Notes: generated by a model from the letters alone, not told the origin. A stretch of DNA of 64,000 nucleotides from Acidobacteriaceae bacterium (GCA_003138515.1 PLGG01000020.1:36737-100736); one strand, 5' to 3'; shown: positions 35,250 to 45,527, counted from the stretch's first letter. A program made the numbers and translations.

Positions 35250-38200
35250 GGCTGCACCTCCAGCGTTGCGGGATCGGTAGTGGTCTGGACGTTCGATTGG
35301 TACATGGGCCCGGCCTGCGCGGGGCTAATCTGGAAGAGGCCGGAATTATCAGCCTGAATCAGGTAGACGTAAACGCTCCGCGAACTGAAATCGGTATTGA
35401 AGAATGCGGCGCGGTCGTCGCGAAATTCCTCGCGTGTAAACAATTCGGACCACCAGTCGGGCTTGTTGTTCAGTGTATAGAGGCCAGGGTCTGACAGGAT
35501 CTCAGTGCCTGCGGGGATGGGGTCCTGGGCCTGCAGGTACTTCCAATCGGTTCCGTTGAGCGCCAGCTTGACGGCAATGATGTCGCCAATGTGAACAAGG
35601 CCTTTAAGCGGAACCAAATCGTAAGTGATGGGATCGGTCGGCTTATCCTGGCGTTTCTGAAGCAGGTAGTAATCGCGGGTGATGTTGAGCGCGAGCTGAC
35701 CCTGCTGGAAGGATTTGCGGTCGGCGGAGTACCAACTGTTCGCAGTGGACCAGTAGGTAATGCCGTTGCCGCTCTTGCGGATTGTAACCTGGCCGCCACT
35801 CGAGGCTTCGGCCGCGGGAACCTTGATCTGCCAGGGCGCGGCGAAGACATCGTCGGGACCAAAGTGGCGTTTGCCTATGCTTGTGCCATTCACGAGAACC
35901 TCGACGTCGGAGGTGTTGGCTAGCTCGCCGCTGAGAGCGAGGTAATCGGTGAGCCCCTGGATGACCATTGAGGTCTGCTTGGTGGAATACCAGTAGTCGC
36001 CCTCGCGATGTTCGGCGAGCCAGCGCGCGGCTTTGGGCATCAGGCTGCTGGAGCGGTCCTGGCGGATGAGAAGCTTGAGCGCGAATGCCGTGGTTTCTGG
36101 AGAGGTGTCGTCCCAGAAATCCATCATGCCGTCGTATTTGCCCTCCCAGTAGGCATCGACGTCGGTCGCGTGGGCCTTCTTTTCGAGAAGCACCGCGGCC
36201 TGGTGCGCTCGCGCATCGCCCGCCGCATCGAGGGCAAGCCCGATCAGCGCAAGCCCCTCGTCACTGAGTTTGTCCTGGCTAGCCCATGTTCGGTCGAGCG
36301 CGTCTTTTGGCGCGCCGCCCGTGGTGGCTAACGCGTAAACGGTGTAGGCGCGCAGGTCGGGGATCATATCGGGATGCGCGGCCAGCGTCTTCAGCAGCCA
36401 GTTGCGCGCGTTGTTGAGCCGGTCATCGTCGATCGTGTAGCCGGCCTGTTTGGCCTGGCCCAGACCACTCACAACGTAGGCGGTCATGAAGACGAGACTG
36501 GGATCGTCCTGCCACCAGCCCCAACCACCATCGTCGTGCTGATAGCTGGAGAGCCGTTCAAGTCCTGCGCTGACCTCGTCGTTCAACGTCTTGCGGTCGA
36601 TGGGCGACTTGATATGCAGCCTGTCGACGGCCTGGGCAACAATCAGGTCGGGCAGGAAGCTCGACATGGTTTGCTCGGTGCAACCCCATGGATAGCTGGT
36701 GAGGTAGTCGAGCGCATCGAAGACGGTTCCGGCGACGGATGGAGAGACCGTGACTGTAAGCGAGCGCGAGCCGGGATCCGATGCGGCCGGATAGCTGAAC
36801 GGCCACTGGTTCTGTCCCGCTCCCGAAAAGACCACTCCCGTGCCGGCTGCACTTTGCTGCACGCCGTAAGGAAGAATGGGCAGCGTCGTTTGCAGCGCGT
36901 CCGATTCTTCATTGGTGAGCGCTTTGGCGGTGAGAACAGCGTTGCCAATGACGCGCGCCTTCACTCGCCAATCCACGTAGCTCTCGGCGTTAGCGGGGAT
37001 GGTGACTTTCCGGGTTTGACCGCTGAGGACGTCTACGCCGCTCACGTCGAGGGCAAAGGTCACGTCTTTGGCCGTCGCCAAATAATTGTGCGCGATAACG
37101 CGGAGCACGGTCTCGTCGCCCTGGCGGAAGAAACGCGGCGAGGCGAGGCGCACGATGAGGTTCTTGCGCACCAGCACGCGTGTGACCACGCCGCCGGCTT
37201 TTCCATCGTCGGTCATGGCGCGGATAGTGGTTCGCCACGTGGTGAGGGCGTCAGGGAAGTTGAATGCGACACGTGCGTGGCCGTTGGCGCCAGTTTGCAC
37301 ACTGGCGTTCCAGTAAGCCGTATCGGGAAAAGCCTTGCGCACCTTGGGAACGACCAGGTCGGAGCCTGGCTTTACCTGCGCCATGCGCGGATGGTAGAGG
37401 CCGTTGGCCAAGTCAGCGAGCAGCGGGCTCTTGGCGCCTGCTTGTCCTGAGAAATAGAAATCAAAGGACGTCTGCGGCTCGAGGTAGACATATCGCTGCG
37501 GGTAGAACGAGCCGACAATGTCGGGCGTCGTATCGGGCCGCACAGAGTAGAGAGCCTCATCGACAACGCCAAAGCTCAGGTCGGTCTGAACCGGCTTGCC
37601 CGCGGAATCGACAGCAAGCACGTCGAAGCTGGCTGCTTCTTCAGGCTCGTATTGGCTCTTGCTCGGAGTGGCTGTGATGGTGAGCGTGCGCTCAACAAGC
37701 GGGACCTTGAGACTCTTTTGCGCCGTCATTAACTGATCGTCGTGGACGACGACGGCAGTAACGACGAGGTTTGGCTGAGCCTTTTGCGTAATCGGAACGT
37801 CGAAGGCGGCGCTCGCACCGGTCAAGTGAATGAGCTGCCGCGACTGCACGCTGTCGCCCTCGGCCGTGACGACGGCCCACGATTCTGACAAGCCGGTTAC
37901 GAGCAGCAAGTGCGCTGTATCGCCAACGGTGTACGATTTCTTGTCGGCGACGATTTGCGCCTGCGCGTTGGACTGATACCACGTGCCCGCACCGTTCCAA
38001 ACCCAGACATAGGTTGAGTCTTCCACCGTGCGACTCTCCGGCGTCTGGGCGGTGGCCTTCACCGCGAAGTCGCCGCTGCCGCTAATGGGCAAGTCGACGA
38101 GAACCGTTCCGTCGGCTCCGGTCACGGCATCCTTGCCGTCGGCAGCGGTGTCCTTACGCTCATGGGTTACGGAATCCCATGTCTCAAGCGCAACGGCGAT

Positions 38201-39988
38201 GTGAACCTGGGTTAGCACCGGTTTGTTGTCGTAATCCTGCGCTGTCACTTTGACGCGCACCGGTTGGCCGGCCTGGACGACGTAATTCGTGGGTTCCACG
38301 CCCACTCGGAACGAGCCGTAAGTGGCTAACACGGAGGAGTGGCCAGCGACCTCGCGATTGGCCACGTCAGTCACGCGTGCCTCGATGCGGTAGTCCTGAT
38401 CGGTGTGCTTGCCATCAACCCGAGTCGGCAGCGTGACCGTGAGCTGACCGTTCGCGTCGAGCAAGCCCTGATGCTCCTGCTGTTCGGTCTGGTCGTAAGT
38501 ATCATCGGACTCGTCGGAATTGTCCGAATTACTGGAGTCAGCGTCGGCGTCTGCGCCGTTGTCGTCCCCCTCATCCTGATCCCACCAATAGTGAGTGGAC
38601 GTATGCACGACGTAGGTGACCTTGGCGCCGGCAACCGGCTCGCCAAAGAAGTAGCGCGCGTTAATCGTGGCCTGGATCGAATTGCCCTGCAGCACGCGCG
38701 TCACCGCGGGCTTCACAGTGACCTGGTACTCGGGCTTCTTGTAATCCTCGACGTAGAAATTACCGGCGCCGCCGATATTTTGCTCGGCAAACTCGACGTA
38801 GTAGTAGCCCAGCGCCGCATCGGATCCAAGATTGAGGTCCAGAGCGGCCGTTCCATGCGGCGAGAGGGTCAACTGTTTTCTGAGGATCTCTTTGTTATCG
38901 GGACCGCGGACGGTCAGCGTGACTGTCTGTGGCCCGGGAATTTCGAGGGTGTCGTTCTGTTCCTGGCGCACGATGCCCTTGATGTGCACGGCATCGCCAG
39001 GCCGGTATACGGGCCTGTCGGTGTAGAGATAGGAACGTTCCGTTTGCGTTCCGTTGTCCTGGAAGTTGTAGCCCCAAGGCGTGACCAGCGCTGCGTCGGC
39101 CCCGTGGTTAGCCAGAATCCAAACGTTTTCCGGCTCCGCACCTTGCGCGCCGCCGCGAATCGTCATTGTGAGCGAGGCCATGCCGTCGTTGCCGGTCTTG
39201 CTGGATGACTGGAGCTGCCCGTTCGCCCAGAGCACGACGTCCGCATTGCCGATGGGGGCGCCGGTCTTGCGATCGGCGACATAAAGATCGGCCCGCGCGT
39301 CCTCTGTCCGCTCCACCACAGCGATGGAGGTGACGATGGCGACAGTGTATGCCTTATACGTGCCGTCAGTGGCTTCGATCAAGTAGACGCCCGCGCCCAA
39401 CCCGTCGATGGGCAACTGCTGCGTGTCGCTGACCAGGGCGGGCGGGGTTTCGAGCTTCCACCGCGCCACTAACTGGCTGGCGTTGAGCAAAGGGATCTGC
39501 GCGAACTTTGCTGCGCCAACAACCTGACTGCGCTTGCCCAGCTTGCCTTGCTGCTCGCGGAAGCTGTCGCGCGCCTCATCGGTAAACTGGCCGCGAAAGA
39601 AGTGCCGCATCAGAAACCAGAGGTGGGCCTTGAAGTCGTGCAGCCGCTCGACAAAGGTGGTTTGATCGATTTGTTCCCCCGGCGCGTAGTTCTGTATGCC
39701 GAAGCTATGCGAATCCTTCAGGCCGGCGAAGAATTTCTCCGCATCGCGCACCTTGTAGACGCGGAATTCGAGTTCCGGCACGTTGTGGGCCATGAGCTGG
39801 ATTTTGACACTCTCGCGGGGCGCGAAGGTCCGCGTGGTGGAAAGCGAAAAGGAGCGCGGCGCATCTGTTGCCGAGCTAGGGACGGCGGCTGCAGCCAATA
39901 GAAGCAGAAGGAGAGCGGCCAGGAGCGGCGTAGGAAGCGTCGGTTTCCGATGGCTCGATTTCCGGTAGGTCGGTTTCCGGTAGATCAT
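35246..39988 (-). CDS. yfaS: Bacterial alpha-2-macroglobulin (YfaS/MG2 family) with thioester
   Basis: 1580 residues; a giant periplasmic protease trap. The signal peptide is around residues 19-42 (LLAALLLLLLAAAAV). Several MG domains follow; an acidic low-complexity loop (DDNGADADADSSNSDNSDES) sits around residue 490. The thioester motif GCTEQ is near residue 1100 in WGCTEQTMSS, then the alpha-alpha toroid of the TED domain (DDGGWGWWQDD). ATG 39988 overlaps the DUF1175 stop as ATGA; the frame open to 40057 is not used. In gamma-proteobacteria the A2M with CxEQ is paired with either PbpC or yfaT-type genes; the latter fits here. Confidence 0.9.
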   Translation of the reverse strand: MIYRKPTYRKSSHRKPTLPTPLLAALLLLLLAAAAVPSSATDAPRSFSLSTTRTFAPRESVKIQLMAHNVPELEFRVYKVRDAEKFFAGLKDSHSFGIQNYAPGEQIDQTTFVERLHDFKAHLWFLMRHFFRGQFTDEARDSFREQQGKLGKRSQVVGAAKFAQIPLLNASQLVARWKLETPPALVSDTQQLPIDGLGAGVYLIEATDGTYKAYTVAIVTSIAVVERTEDARADLYVADRKTGAPIGNADVVLWANGQLQSSSKTGNDGMASLTMTIRGGAQGAEPENVWILANHGADAALVTPWGYNFQDNGTQTERSYLYTDRPVYRPGDAVHIKGIVRQEQNDTLEIPGPQTVTLTVRGPDNKEILRKQLTLSPHGTAALDLNLGSDAALGYYYVEFAEQNIGGAGNFYVEDYKKPEYQVTVKPAVTRVLQGNSIQATINARYFFGEPVAGAKVTYVVHTSTHYWWDQDEGDDNGADADADSSNSDNSDESDDTYDQTEQQEHQGLLDANGQLTVTLPTRVDGKHTDQDYRIEARVTDVANREVAGHSSVLATYGSFRVGVEPTNYVVQAGQPVRVKVTAQDYDNKPVLTQVHIAVALETWDSVTHERKDTAADGKDAVTGADGTVLVDLPISGSGDFAVKATAQTPESRTVEDSTYVWVWNGAGTWYQSNAQAQIVADKKSYTVGDTAHLLLVTGLSESWAVVTAEGDSVQSRQLIHLTGASAAFDVPITQKAQPNLVVTAVVVHDDQLMTAQKSLKVPLVERTLTITATPSKSQYEPEEAASFDVLAVDSAGKPVQTDLSFGVVDEALYSVRPDTTPDIVGSFYPQRYVYLEPQTSFDFYFSGQAGAKSPLLADLANGLYHPRMAQVKPGSDLVVPKVRKAFPDTAYWNASVQTGANGHARVAFNFPDALTTWRTTIRAMTDDGKAGGVVTRVLVRKNLIVRLASPRFFRQGDETVLRVIAHNYLATAKDVTFALDVSGVDVLSGQTRKVTIPANAESYVDWRVKARVIGNAVLTAKALTNEESDALQTTLPILPYGVQQSAAGTGVVFSGAGQNQWPFSYPAASDPGSRSLTVTVSPSVAGTVFDALDYLTSYPWGCTEQTMSSFLPDLIVAQAVDRLHIKSPIDRKTLNDEVSAGLERLSSYQHDDGGWGWWQDDPSLVFMTAYVVSGLGQAKQAGYTIDDDRLNNARNWLLKTLAAHPDMIPDLRAYTVYALATTGGAPKDALDRTWASQDKLSDEGLALIGLALDAAGDARAHQAAVLLEKKAHATDVDAYWEGKYDGMMDFWDDTSPETTAFALKLLIRQDRSSSLMPKAARWLAEHREGDYWYSTKQTSMVIQGLTDYLALSGELANTSDVEVLVNGTSIGKRHFGPDDVFAAPWQIKVPAAEASSGGQVTIRKSGNGITYWSTANSWYSADRKSFQQGQLALNITRDYYLLQKRQDKPTDPITYDLVPLKGLVHIGDIIAVKLALNGTDWKYLQAQDPIPAGTEILSDPGLYTLNNKPDWWSELFTREEFRDDRAAFFNTDFSSRSVYVYLIQADNSGLFQISPAQAGPMYQSNVQTTTDPATLEVQP

Positions 39989-40872
39989 GGAGTTCCTCGC
40001 AGAATGTTCCAGCGGTAGATGCCGAGAAAGTTCGGATTGCCGGCGAGCGGCCGCCATTGCGGCTGGGGATGGTCAAGGAGTTCAGAGAGAAGGACGCGGC
40101 GAAGTTCACCCGGCCGGCTGTGATCCGGCCCGGTGTCGTAAACGACTTCAGCGGCGGCGCCGGATCTAATCACGATCATGGAATGCCACGGCGAAGACTG
40201 GCCGAATTGGCGATAGAAGAGCAGGTCGCCGGGCAGCGCCGCGCGCACATCGCGGCCGACAAAGTATGCGTTCCGCTCGACCAGCGTGCGCGCGTCGGCA
40301 AACTGGGCGAAGGAACCGTTTGACAGGTCGTCTGGCTGAAAGTCGCCAGGCCGCACACGGAAAAGCGCTGTGCCGAGCGGCGTATGGGGGTAACTCCAGG
40401 CGCGAATCTCGCCCGGCGGGGCCGGAACCTGAATTCCGCTGGTCTGGAACCAGCCTTCATCGTGGCGCTTGAGAGCCTCGCGATAGGAGTAGCGAAGCAG
40501 ACTGGCGCAGTCGGCGATTTCGGAAGGGACTTCAGCCGGGGGGCGGACGGCCTGATACTCGGCGATGAGCGTGAACCAGCGGCGGAAGGCGGCCTGGTCG
40601 GCCGGATCGGTCAGGCGCAGAAAGTCGGGCGTGCCGTCTCCGAAACGGTCGCCCCAGACCAAGCCCGGCCGGGAATGGGCCAGCGCGGTTGGGATTGCCT
40701 GGGCACGACCCCGCGGCCCGAAATGAAGGATGCGACGGCCGGCCCAGCCTGCAGAGAGGAGACACAAAATAAGTGCGCCGAGGGTTGCCAGGGTCGCGAA
40801 CGCATGCGGGCTCCCGCTACAGCGGGTCATGGCCGCCGGGCTGCCACCGGATGGTCTGGCGTGCGCGTTCAC
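39985..40872 (-). CDS. yfaT: DUF1175 (YfaT-like) protein, putative NlpC/P60-type cysteine peptidase fold
   Basis: 295 residues; one N-terminal membrane anchor or signal (FATLATLGALILCLLSAGWAG). The conserved DCASLLRYSYREALKRHD carries the putative catalytic Cys, and WHSMIVIR the His, as in NlpC/P60-like folds. It is the first gene of a three-gene operon with the A2M gene, as yfaT-yfaS in E. coli. Function in the literature unknown to me; an envelope role is inferred. Confidence 0.8.
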   Translation of the reverse strand: MNAHARPSGGSPAAMTRCSGSPHAFATLATLGALILCLLSAGWAGRRILHFGPRGRAQAIPTALAHSRPGLVWGDRFGDGTPDFLRLTDPADQAAFRRWFTLIAEYQAVRPPAEVPSEIADCASLLRYSYREALKRHDEGWFQTSGIQVPAPPGEIRAWSYPHTPLGTALFRVRPGDFQPDDLSNGSFAQFADARTLVERNAYFVGRDVRAALPGDLLFYRQFGQSSPWHSMIVIRSGAAAEVVYDTGPDHSRPGELRRVLLSELLDHPQPQWRPLAGNPNFLGIYRWNILRGTP

Positions 40873-40942
40873 TTAGGGGCGAGAGAATGAGACGCCCCTA
40901 TCCTACGTCAATCCTGCGAAATGTGCGCATATTTCGCATAGG

Positions 40943-40975
40943 AAACCCCGCCGCTTGTTTCGGGCGGGGGGGTTT
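40943..40975. terminator. GC-rich hairpin in the divergent yfaT-cysD intergenic region
   Basis: AAACCCC(GCC) pairs with (GGC)GGGGTTT with a small bulge. It lies 30 nt upstream of yfaT's divergent partner region rather than at a gene end, so it may be regulatory or part of a leader rather than a terminator. The rest of 40873-41168 shows no further feature. Confidence 0.35.
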
Positions 40976-41168
40976 GTTACCATCTGGTTACGCATGGTTT
41001 GCGCTTCTCCAAACCGCTCCTGTTGTCGCCTGTCGAACATCTTCGACGGGTGTCCCTGCTAGTCTCTGATCTCCTGCACAACCGATCCAGAAGACGCACC
41101 CGTTGCTGAATGCCGGGTTTGTCTTTTCGCGCACCGGCCTTCAGCGTTCCCAATGGTGAGAGGTCGCA

Positions 41169-42140
41169 ATGCCGGTCGCAGAAAGTGAATCAGTCAAAAC
41201 GTCGCCGCCAACGCCAACTGGCCCATCCCCGCGACTGAACCATCTGCGCCTGCTCGAGGCGGAGAGCATTCATATTCTGCGCGAGGTGGCGTCGGAGTTC
41301 GAGCGGCCGGTGATGCTCTACTCCATCGGCAAGGACTCCTCGGTGATGCTGAGGCTGGCGCAGAAGGCCTTCTACCCCGGACCGATTCCCTTCCCGCTGC
41401 TGCACATCGATACCGGATTTAAATTTGCCGAGATGCTCACCTTCCGCGACGAAATGGCGCGCCGGGTCGGAGCGGAGTTGCTGGTCTGGCGCAATGAGCC
41501 GGCCATCGCCGCGGGAACGAATCCCATCGTGCTCGACACCAAGCGCTGCTGCGGACTGCTGAAGACGCAAGCGCTTTTGGATGCGCTGCGCCACTACAAA
41601 TTCGATGCGGCCTTCGGCGGCGCGCGCCGCGATGAGGAAAAATCACGGGCCAAGGAACGCATCTACTCGTTCCGCGACACGGCGGGGCAGTGGGATCCGA
41701 AAAATCAGCGTCCGGAACTCTGGAACCTATACAACGCGCGCATCCATCCCGGCGAGAGCATTCGGGTATTTCCGCTTTCGAACTGGACGGAGATGGACGT
41801 GTGGCAGTACATCCACGAGGAAAAGATTCCGGTCGTCGATCTTTACTTTGCCAAGGAGCGACCGATGTACGTGCGCCCAATCGGCGCGGGTCAGGAAGCG
41901 CTGCTGCCGATTGAGCAGGATTTTGTGGCACGGCCGGGCGAGAAGCCGCAGATGGTGAAGAGCCGGTTGCGCTCGCTGGGATGCAGCCCGTGCACGGGCG
42001 CCATACGCTCCGATGCCGATACTCTGCCCGCCATCATTGCGGAGTTGATCGGGTTCTATTCTTCGGAGCGGGCGAATCGGGTGATCGATCACGACCAGGA
42101 AGGGTCGATGGAGATCAAGAAGCGGGAGGGTTATTTCTAA
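41169..42140 (+). CDS. cysD: Sulfate adenylyltransferase subunit 2
   Basis: 323 residues; makes adenylyl sulfate (APS) from sulfate and ATP with CysN. The PP-loop is [14 protein letters not shown] (usual SGGKDS has IGKDS here, as in other CysD); [11 protein letters not shown] and [20 protein letters not shown] are CysD hallmarks; the C-terminal [16 protein letters not shown] is intact. First gene of a cysD-cysN-cysH-tauE operon; cysN follows with no gap. Confidence 0.95.
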   Translation: MPVAESESVKTSPPTPTGPSPRLNHLRLLEAESIHILREVASEFERPVMLYSIGKDSSVMLRLAQKAFYPGPIPFPLLHIDTGFKFAEMLTFRDEMARRVGAELLVWRNEPAIAAGTNPIVLDTKRCCGLLKTQALLDALRHYKFDAAFGGARRDEEKSRAKERIYSFRDTAGQWDPKNQRPELWNLYNARIHPGESIRVFPLSNWTEMDVWQYIHEEKIPVVDLYFAKERPMYVRPIGAGQEALLPIEQDFVARPGEKPQMVKSRLRSLGCSPCTGAIRSDADTLPAIIAELIGFYSSERANRVIDHDQEGSMEIKKREGYF

Positions 42141-43865
42141 GTGGCGACGCTTACGGCTCCCGCATTTTCGATTGAGGAATTCCTGCTCGCGGAGCGCGGG
42201 AAGGACCTGCTGCGCTTTTCCACGGCAGGCAGTGTGGATGACGGCAAGTCGACACTCATCGGGCGGCTGCTCTACGACACGCAATCGGTCTACGAAGACC
42301 AGGTGAAGTCGATTGAGGGCAAGGGCACGACCGCGCCCGGGCAGATCGATTTCGCGCTGCTGACGGACGGGCTGCGAGCCGAGCGCGAGCAGGGCATCAC
42401 GATCGACGTGGCCTATCGTTATTTCTCGACGGCGCGGCGCAAGTTCATCATTGCCGATACGCCCGGCCACGAACAGTACACGCGCAATATGGCCACGGGC
42501 GCGTCGACGGCCGACGCGGCCGTTGTGCTTATCGACGCGAGCAAGGGCGTGCAGATTCAGTCGCGGCGCCACGCCTACATCGCTTCACTGTTACGTGTGC
42601 GGCATGCGCTGGTGGCCGTGAACAAGATGGATTTGATTGGCTACGATGAGCCGACTTTCCGCGCAATCGAATCAGACTTTAAGGCCGTCCTTGAGCAGAT
42701 TGCCACCGACACCGGAACGCCTGTCGAGGTGCACTTTGTCCCCGTCAGTGCTTTGAAGGGCGACAACGTGGTCCATGCAACGGACGCGATGCCGTGGTAT
42801 GCGGGGCCGTCACTTTTGGAACTGCTGGAGGCGCTTCCCTCCGCGCAGGAGACGAGCAGCGCCCCGTTCCGCTTTCCCGTGCAGCGCGTGCTGCGGCCCG
42901 ACCACACTTTCCGCGGATTCGCGGGACAGATTGCCTCGGGAACAGTTCATCGAGGCGACGAGATTGCTGTCTTTCCTTCGCGACGAAGCGCGAAGATCGA
43001 GCGCATTGTGACATTCGGCGGCGACCTTGAAGAGGCGATCGCGCCGCTCTCCGTCACACTCGTGCTCGATCGCGAACTCGACATCAGCCGGGGCGACTTG
43101 ATTGCCGGCATTGGAGCAACACCAGTGGTGGCCAGTAGCGTAAAGGCGTCGCTAGTGTGGATGGATCAGCGCCCACTGGATTTGAATCGCCGCTATCTGC
43201 TAAAGCACACCAGCCACACTGTACCCGCATTTATTTCACTCGTCGATCACCGTGTGGATCTAAGCGCGTTCAAGCACGAGCCGGCGCTGACGCTCCGCAT
43301 GAACGATATCGGCGCGGTCTCGCTGCATCTGCTGCGGCCGATCGCTGTCGATCTTTATCGGGACAATCGCAGTACCGGCGCATTGATCCTGATCGATCCA
43401 GAGACCAATGCGACCGTTGCAGCAGGCATGGTAACCGCTGCGGAAGGCCAGTCTGTCACGGAAGAAGAAGACGAGGCCGCTGCGTGGGGTCGCGTAACCG
43501 CAGGCGAGCGCGAAGCACGTTGGAGGCATCGTGGCGGCGTTCTCGAGTTATCGGGCTCCTCGCAGCTGATCGACGCCGTCGAGCGCTCGCTTTTTGCCAT
43601 TGGCGCAGCCACCTGCCGCATCGATGCCGGCCAGCGAGCATCTCTCGAACAACTGGGGCTGCTCGACGCTGTTACCGACCTGCAAACTCAATCGGGTTTG
43701 CTCACCATCCTGGCGCGCGCGGGCGAAGAGGGCGCGCTGACGGCGAGCGCAGGTGGTTTTGAGATCACGCTCGATGCCGAAAACAGGATGCACGCCGTCG
43801 CGGCGGTACACCAGCTTCTCGAGCGCGCGGGAATCTTCATTTCTTCAGAAGGGGCAGACCTGTAA
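42141..43865 (+). CDS. cysN: Sulfate adenylyltransferase subunit 1 with degenerate APS-kinase-like C-terminal domain
   Basis: 574 residues. The GTPase domain has G1 AGSVDDGKST (around 29-38), REQGITIDVAYRYF, DTPGHEQYTRN and NKMD; two EF-Tu-like barrels follow to about residue 430. The last 110 residues look like the APS kinase domain of CysNC fusions (LELSGSSQLIDAVERSLFAIGA against LTGLSGAGKST...ALERRLF), but the P-loop GxxGxGKS is gone, so it cannot bind ATP in the normal way. GTG start directly after the cysD stop. CysH follows as TAATG. Confidence 0.88.
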   Translation: MATLTAPAFSIEEFLLAERGKDLLRFSTAGSVDDGKSTLIGRLLYDTQSVYEDQVKSIEGKGTTAPGQIDFALLTDGLRAEREQGITIDVAYRYFSTARRKFIIADTPGHEQYTRNMATGASTADAAVVLIDASKGVQIQSRRHAYIASLLRVRHALVAVNKMDLIGYDEPTFRAIESDFKAVLEQIATDTGTPVEVHFVPVSALKGDNVVHATDAMPWYAGPSLLELLEALPSAQETSSAPFRFPVQRVLRPDHTFRGFAGQIASGTVHRGDEIAVFPSRRSAKIERIVTFGGDLEEAIAPLSVTLVLDRELDISRGDLIAGIGATPVVASSVKASLVWMDQRPLDLNRRYLLKHTSHTVPAFISLVDHRVDLSAFKHEPALTLRMNDIGAVSLHLLRPIAVDLYRDNRSTGALILIDPETNATVAAGMVTAAEGQSVTEEEDEAAAWGRVTAGEREARWRHRGGVLELSGSSQLIDAVERSLFAIGAATCRIDAGQRASLEQLGLLDAVTDLQTQSGLLTILARAGEEGALTASAGGFEITLDAENRMHAVAAVHQLLERAGIFISSEGADL

Positions 43866-44563
43866 TGAGCGTTGCGGAAATCGCCGCCGAAGTGAATACA
43901 AAGCTGGACGCGGTGCGGGCCACGTTAGCGCGCGAAGTGACAGGTAAGGGAGATGTGTGCTTGACGTGCAGCTTCCAGGCCGAAGACGTGCTGCTGACCA
44001 AACTCGCAATCGCGCTTGATCCGCACATTCCTGTTCTTTTTCTCGATACGGGCTATCATTTCGCCGAAACCTACACATATCGCGATCGCATTGCGCGCGA
44101 GTGGGATTTGAATTTAATCAATCTGCTGCCGGAAAAGACAGTGGCTGAGCAGGAGGCGGAGTTCGGCTTGCTGTATCAAACCGCGCCTGACCGCTGCTGC
44201 GGGCTGCGCAAGGTCGAGCCGTTGTTCAAGGCAGTGGCTGGGTATCGCGTGTGGCTTACCGGCCTGCGCTGCGAGCAGGCAAGAAGCCGCGCGGCACTGG
44301 AAGAGTCGGCGATGTTTTCGCTGCCTGGAGGCAAACAGGTGTTGAAACTGGCGCCACTGGCTGAGTGGACAACGCGCGACGTTTGGTACGCGTGCGAGCA
44401 GCTTGGCATTCCCTTGTTGCCGCTGTATGAGCGGGGCTATACCTCGATCGGCTGCGAACCATGCACTTCGCTTCCTCTCGATCCCAACGATCCGCGGTCG
44501 GGCCGATGGGCGGGGCGCAAAGTGGAGTGCGGCATACACATTCAGGCAGCACCGGCAAAGTGA
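43865..44563 (+). CDS. cysH: Adenylyl-sulfate (APS/PAPS) reductase
   Basis: 232 residues. PP-loop-like SFQAEDVLLTKLA, LDTGYHFAETY, and the Fe-S cysteine pattern CC (111-112) plus CEPC (around 196-199), which marks the APS-using [4Fe-4S] type; the C-terminal ECGIH carries the catalytic Cys. It fits the lost APS kinase of the CysN tail: APS can be reduced directly to sulfite. The start overlaps the cysN stop. Confidence 0.9.
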   Translation: MSVAEIAAEVNTKLDAVRATLAREVTGKGDVCLTCSFQAEDVLLTKLAIALDPHIPVLFLDTGYHFAETYTYRDRIAREWDLNLINLLPEKTVAEQEAEFGLLYQTAPDRCCGLRKVEPLFKAVAGYRVWLTGLRCEQARSRAALEESAMFSLPGGKQVLKLAPLAEWTTRDVWYACEQLGIPLLPLYERGYTSIGCEPCTSLPLDPNDPRSGRWAGRKVECGIHIQAAPAK

Positions 44564-44593
44564 AGCGTTCGCTGAGAGACTGAGAGCCAGCAG

Positions 44594-45430
44594 ATGCAGT
44601 ACATTATCGGATTCCTCATCGCACTGTTCATCGCACTCACTGGAGTGGGCGCCGGCACTGTCACTGTGCCTGTTCTGGTGCTCTTTCTCGGAGTGCCTGC
44701 TCCAGTCGCGGTGGGAATCGGACTGATGTTTTCCACGGCGGTGAAGTTAATCCTGGTGCCAGCACAGATCGCGCGCCGCAACGTTGCCTGGCGCACACTG
44801 GGCTACATGCTGCTCGGCGGAGCGCCAGGCGTTCTCGTAGGGTCGCTCTTTCTGAAGCACCTGATCAACGCGGGATCAGAGAATCTTCTGAACGCGATCC
44901 TCGGGGCGATTCTGGTCACCACGGCGAGCTGGCAGCTCTTTTATTCGTTCCGTCCAGTGCAGGACAACTTCGGTGCGCGCGACCGCAGTCCGATTCTTTC
45001 GTGGCTCATGTTCCCCGTGGGAGCGGAGGTGGGTTTCTCTTCCGCGGGAGCAGGAGCGCTGGGCAGCGCCGCACTTTTGAGCATGACACCGCTGGCGCCC
45101 GCGCAAGTGGTGGGAACCGATATCGTCTTCGGCTTTGTTGTTTCGCTCATCGGCAGTGGCGCGCATTGGTTTACGCACGCCTCCAATCCTGAGTTGTTGA
45201 TGCAGCTCATCATTGGCGGCGTGGCCGGGGCAATTGGCGGCACGATGCTGAGCAAGCGCATTCCGCGGCGGCCTCTACGCTTCGCGCTCTGGGTCTGGCT
45301 GCTGATTCTTGGCAGTCAATTTCTCTTCAACAGCTACCACGTCTGGGCTGCAACGCGATGGAGCAAACCTGCGGGCGAGAATTCCCTCAGCGATCATTCG
45401 ACAAGCGGCAACGGCGTGAGCAAACCGTGA
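44594..45430 (+). CDS. TauE/SafE family membrane permease (sulfur anion transporter)
   Basis: 278 residues, about eight membrane helices in two repeats; GVGAGTVTVPVLVLFLG is the family's first-repeat motif and FSSAGAGALGSAALLS the second. It follows cysH by 30 nt on the same strand, so it may import sulfate or export sulfite for this pathway. Direction of transport is not set by sequence. Ends TGA. Confidence 0.85.
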   Translation: MQYIIGFLIALFIALTGVGAGTVTVPVLVLFLGVPAPVAVGIGLMFSTAVKLILVPAQIARRNVAWRTLGYMLLGGAPGVLVGSLFLKHLINAGSENLLNAILGAILVTTASWQLFYSFRPVQDNFGARDRSPILSWLMFPVGAEVGFSSAGAGALGSAALLSMTPLAPAQVVGTDIVFGFVVSLIGSGAHWFTHASNPELLMQLIIGGVAGAIGGTMLSKRIPRRPLRFALWVWLLILGSQFLFNSYHVWAATRWSKPAGENSLSDHSTSGNGVSKP

Positions 45431-45527
45431 GGCCGCTGCAGGCAACGTCACGACAAATCGCTGCTCCCGCAAAAGGACCCGGCGAAATTGAGTGAGTGGG
45501 GAAAGCCGCGAAAGTTGTCGGTTTAAT

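Noticed and set aside
43480..43862. Functional APS kinase domain (CysNC fusion)
   Set aside because: The P-loop is missing, so I call it degenerate rather than bifunctional.
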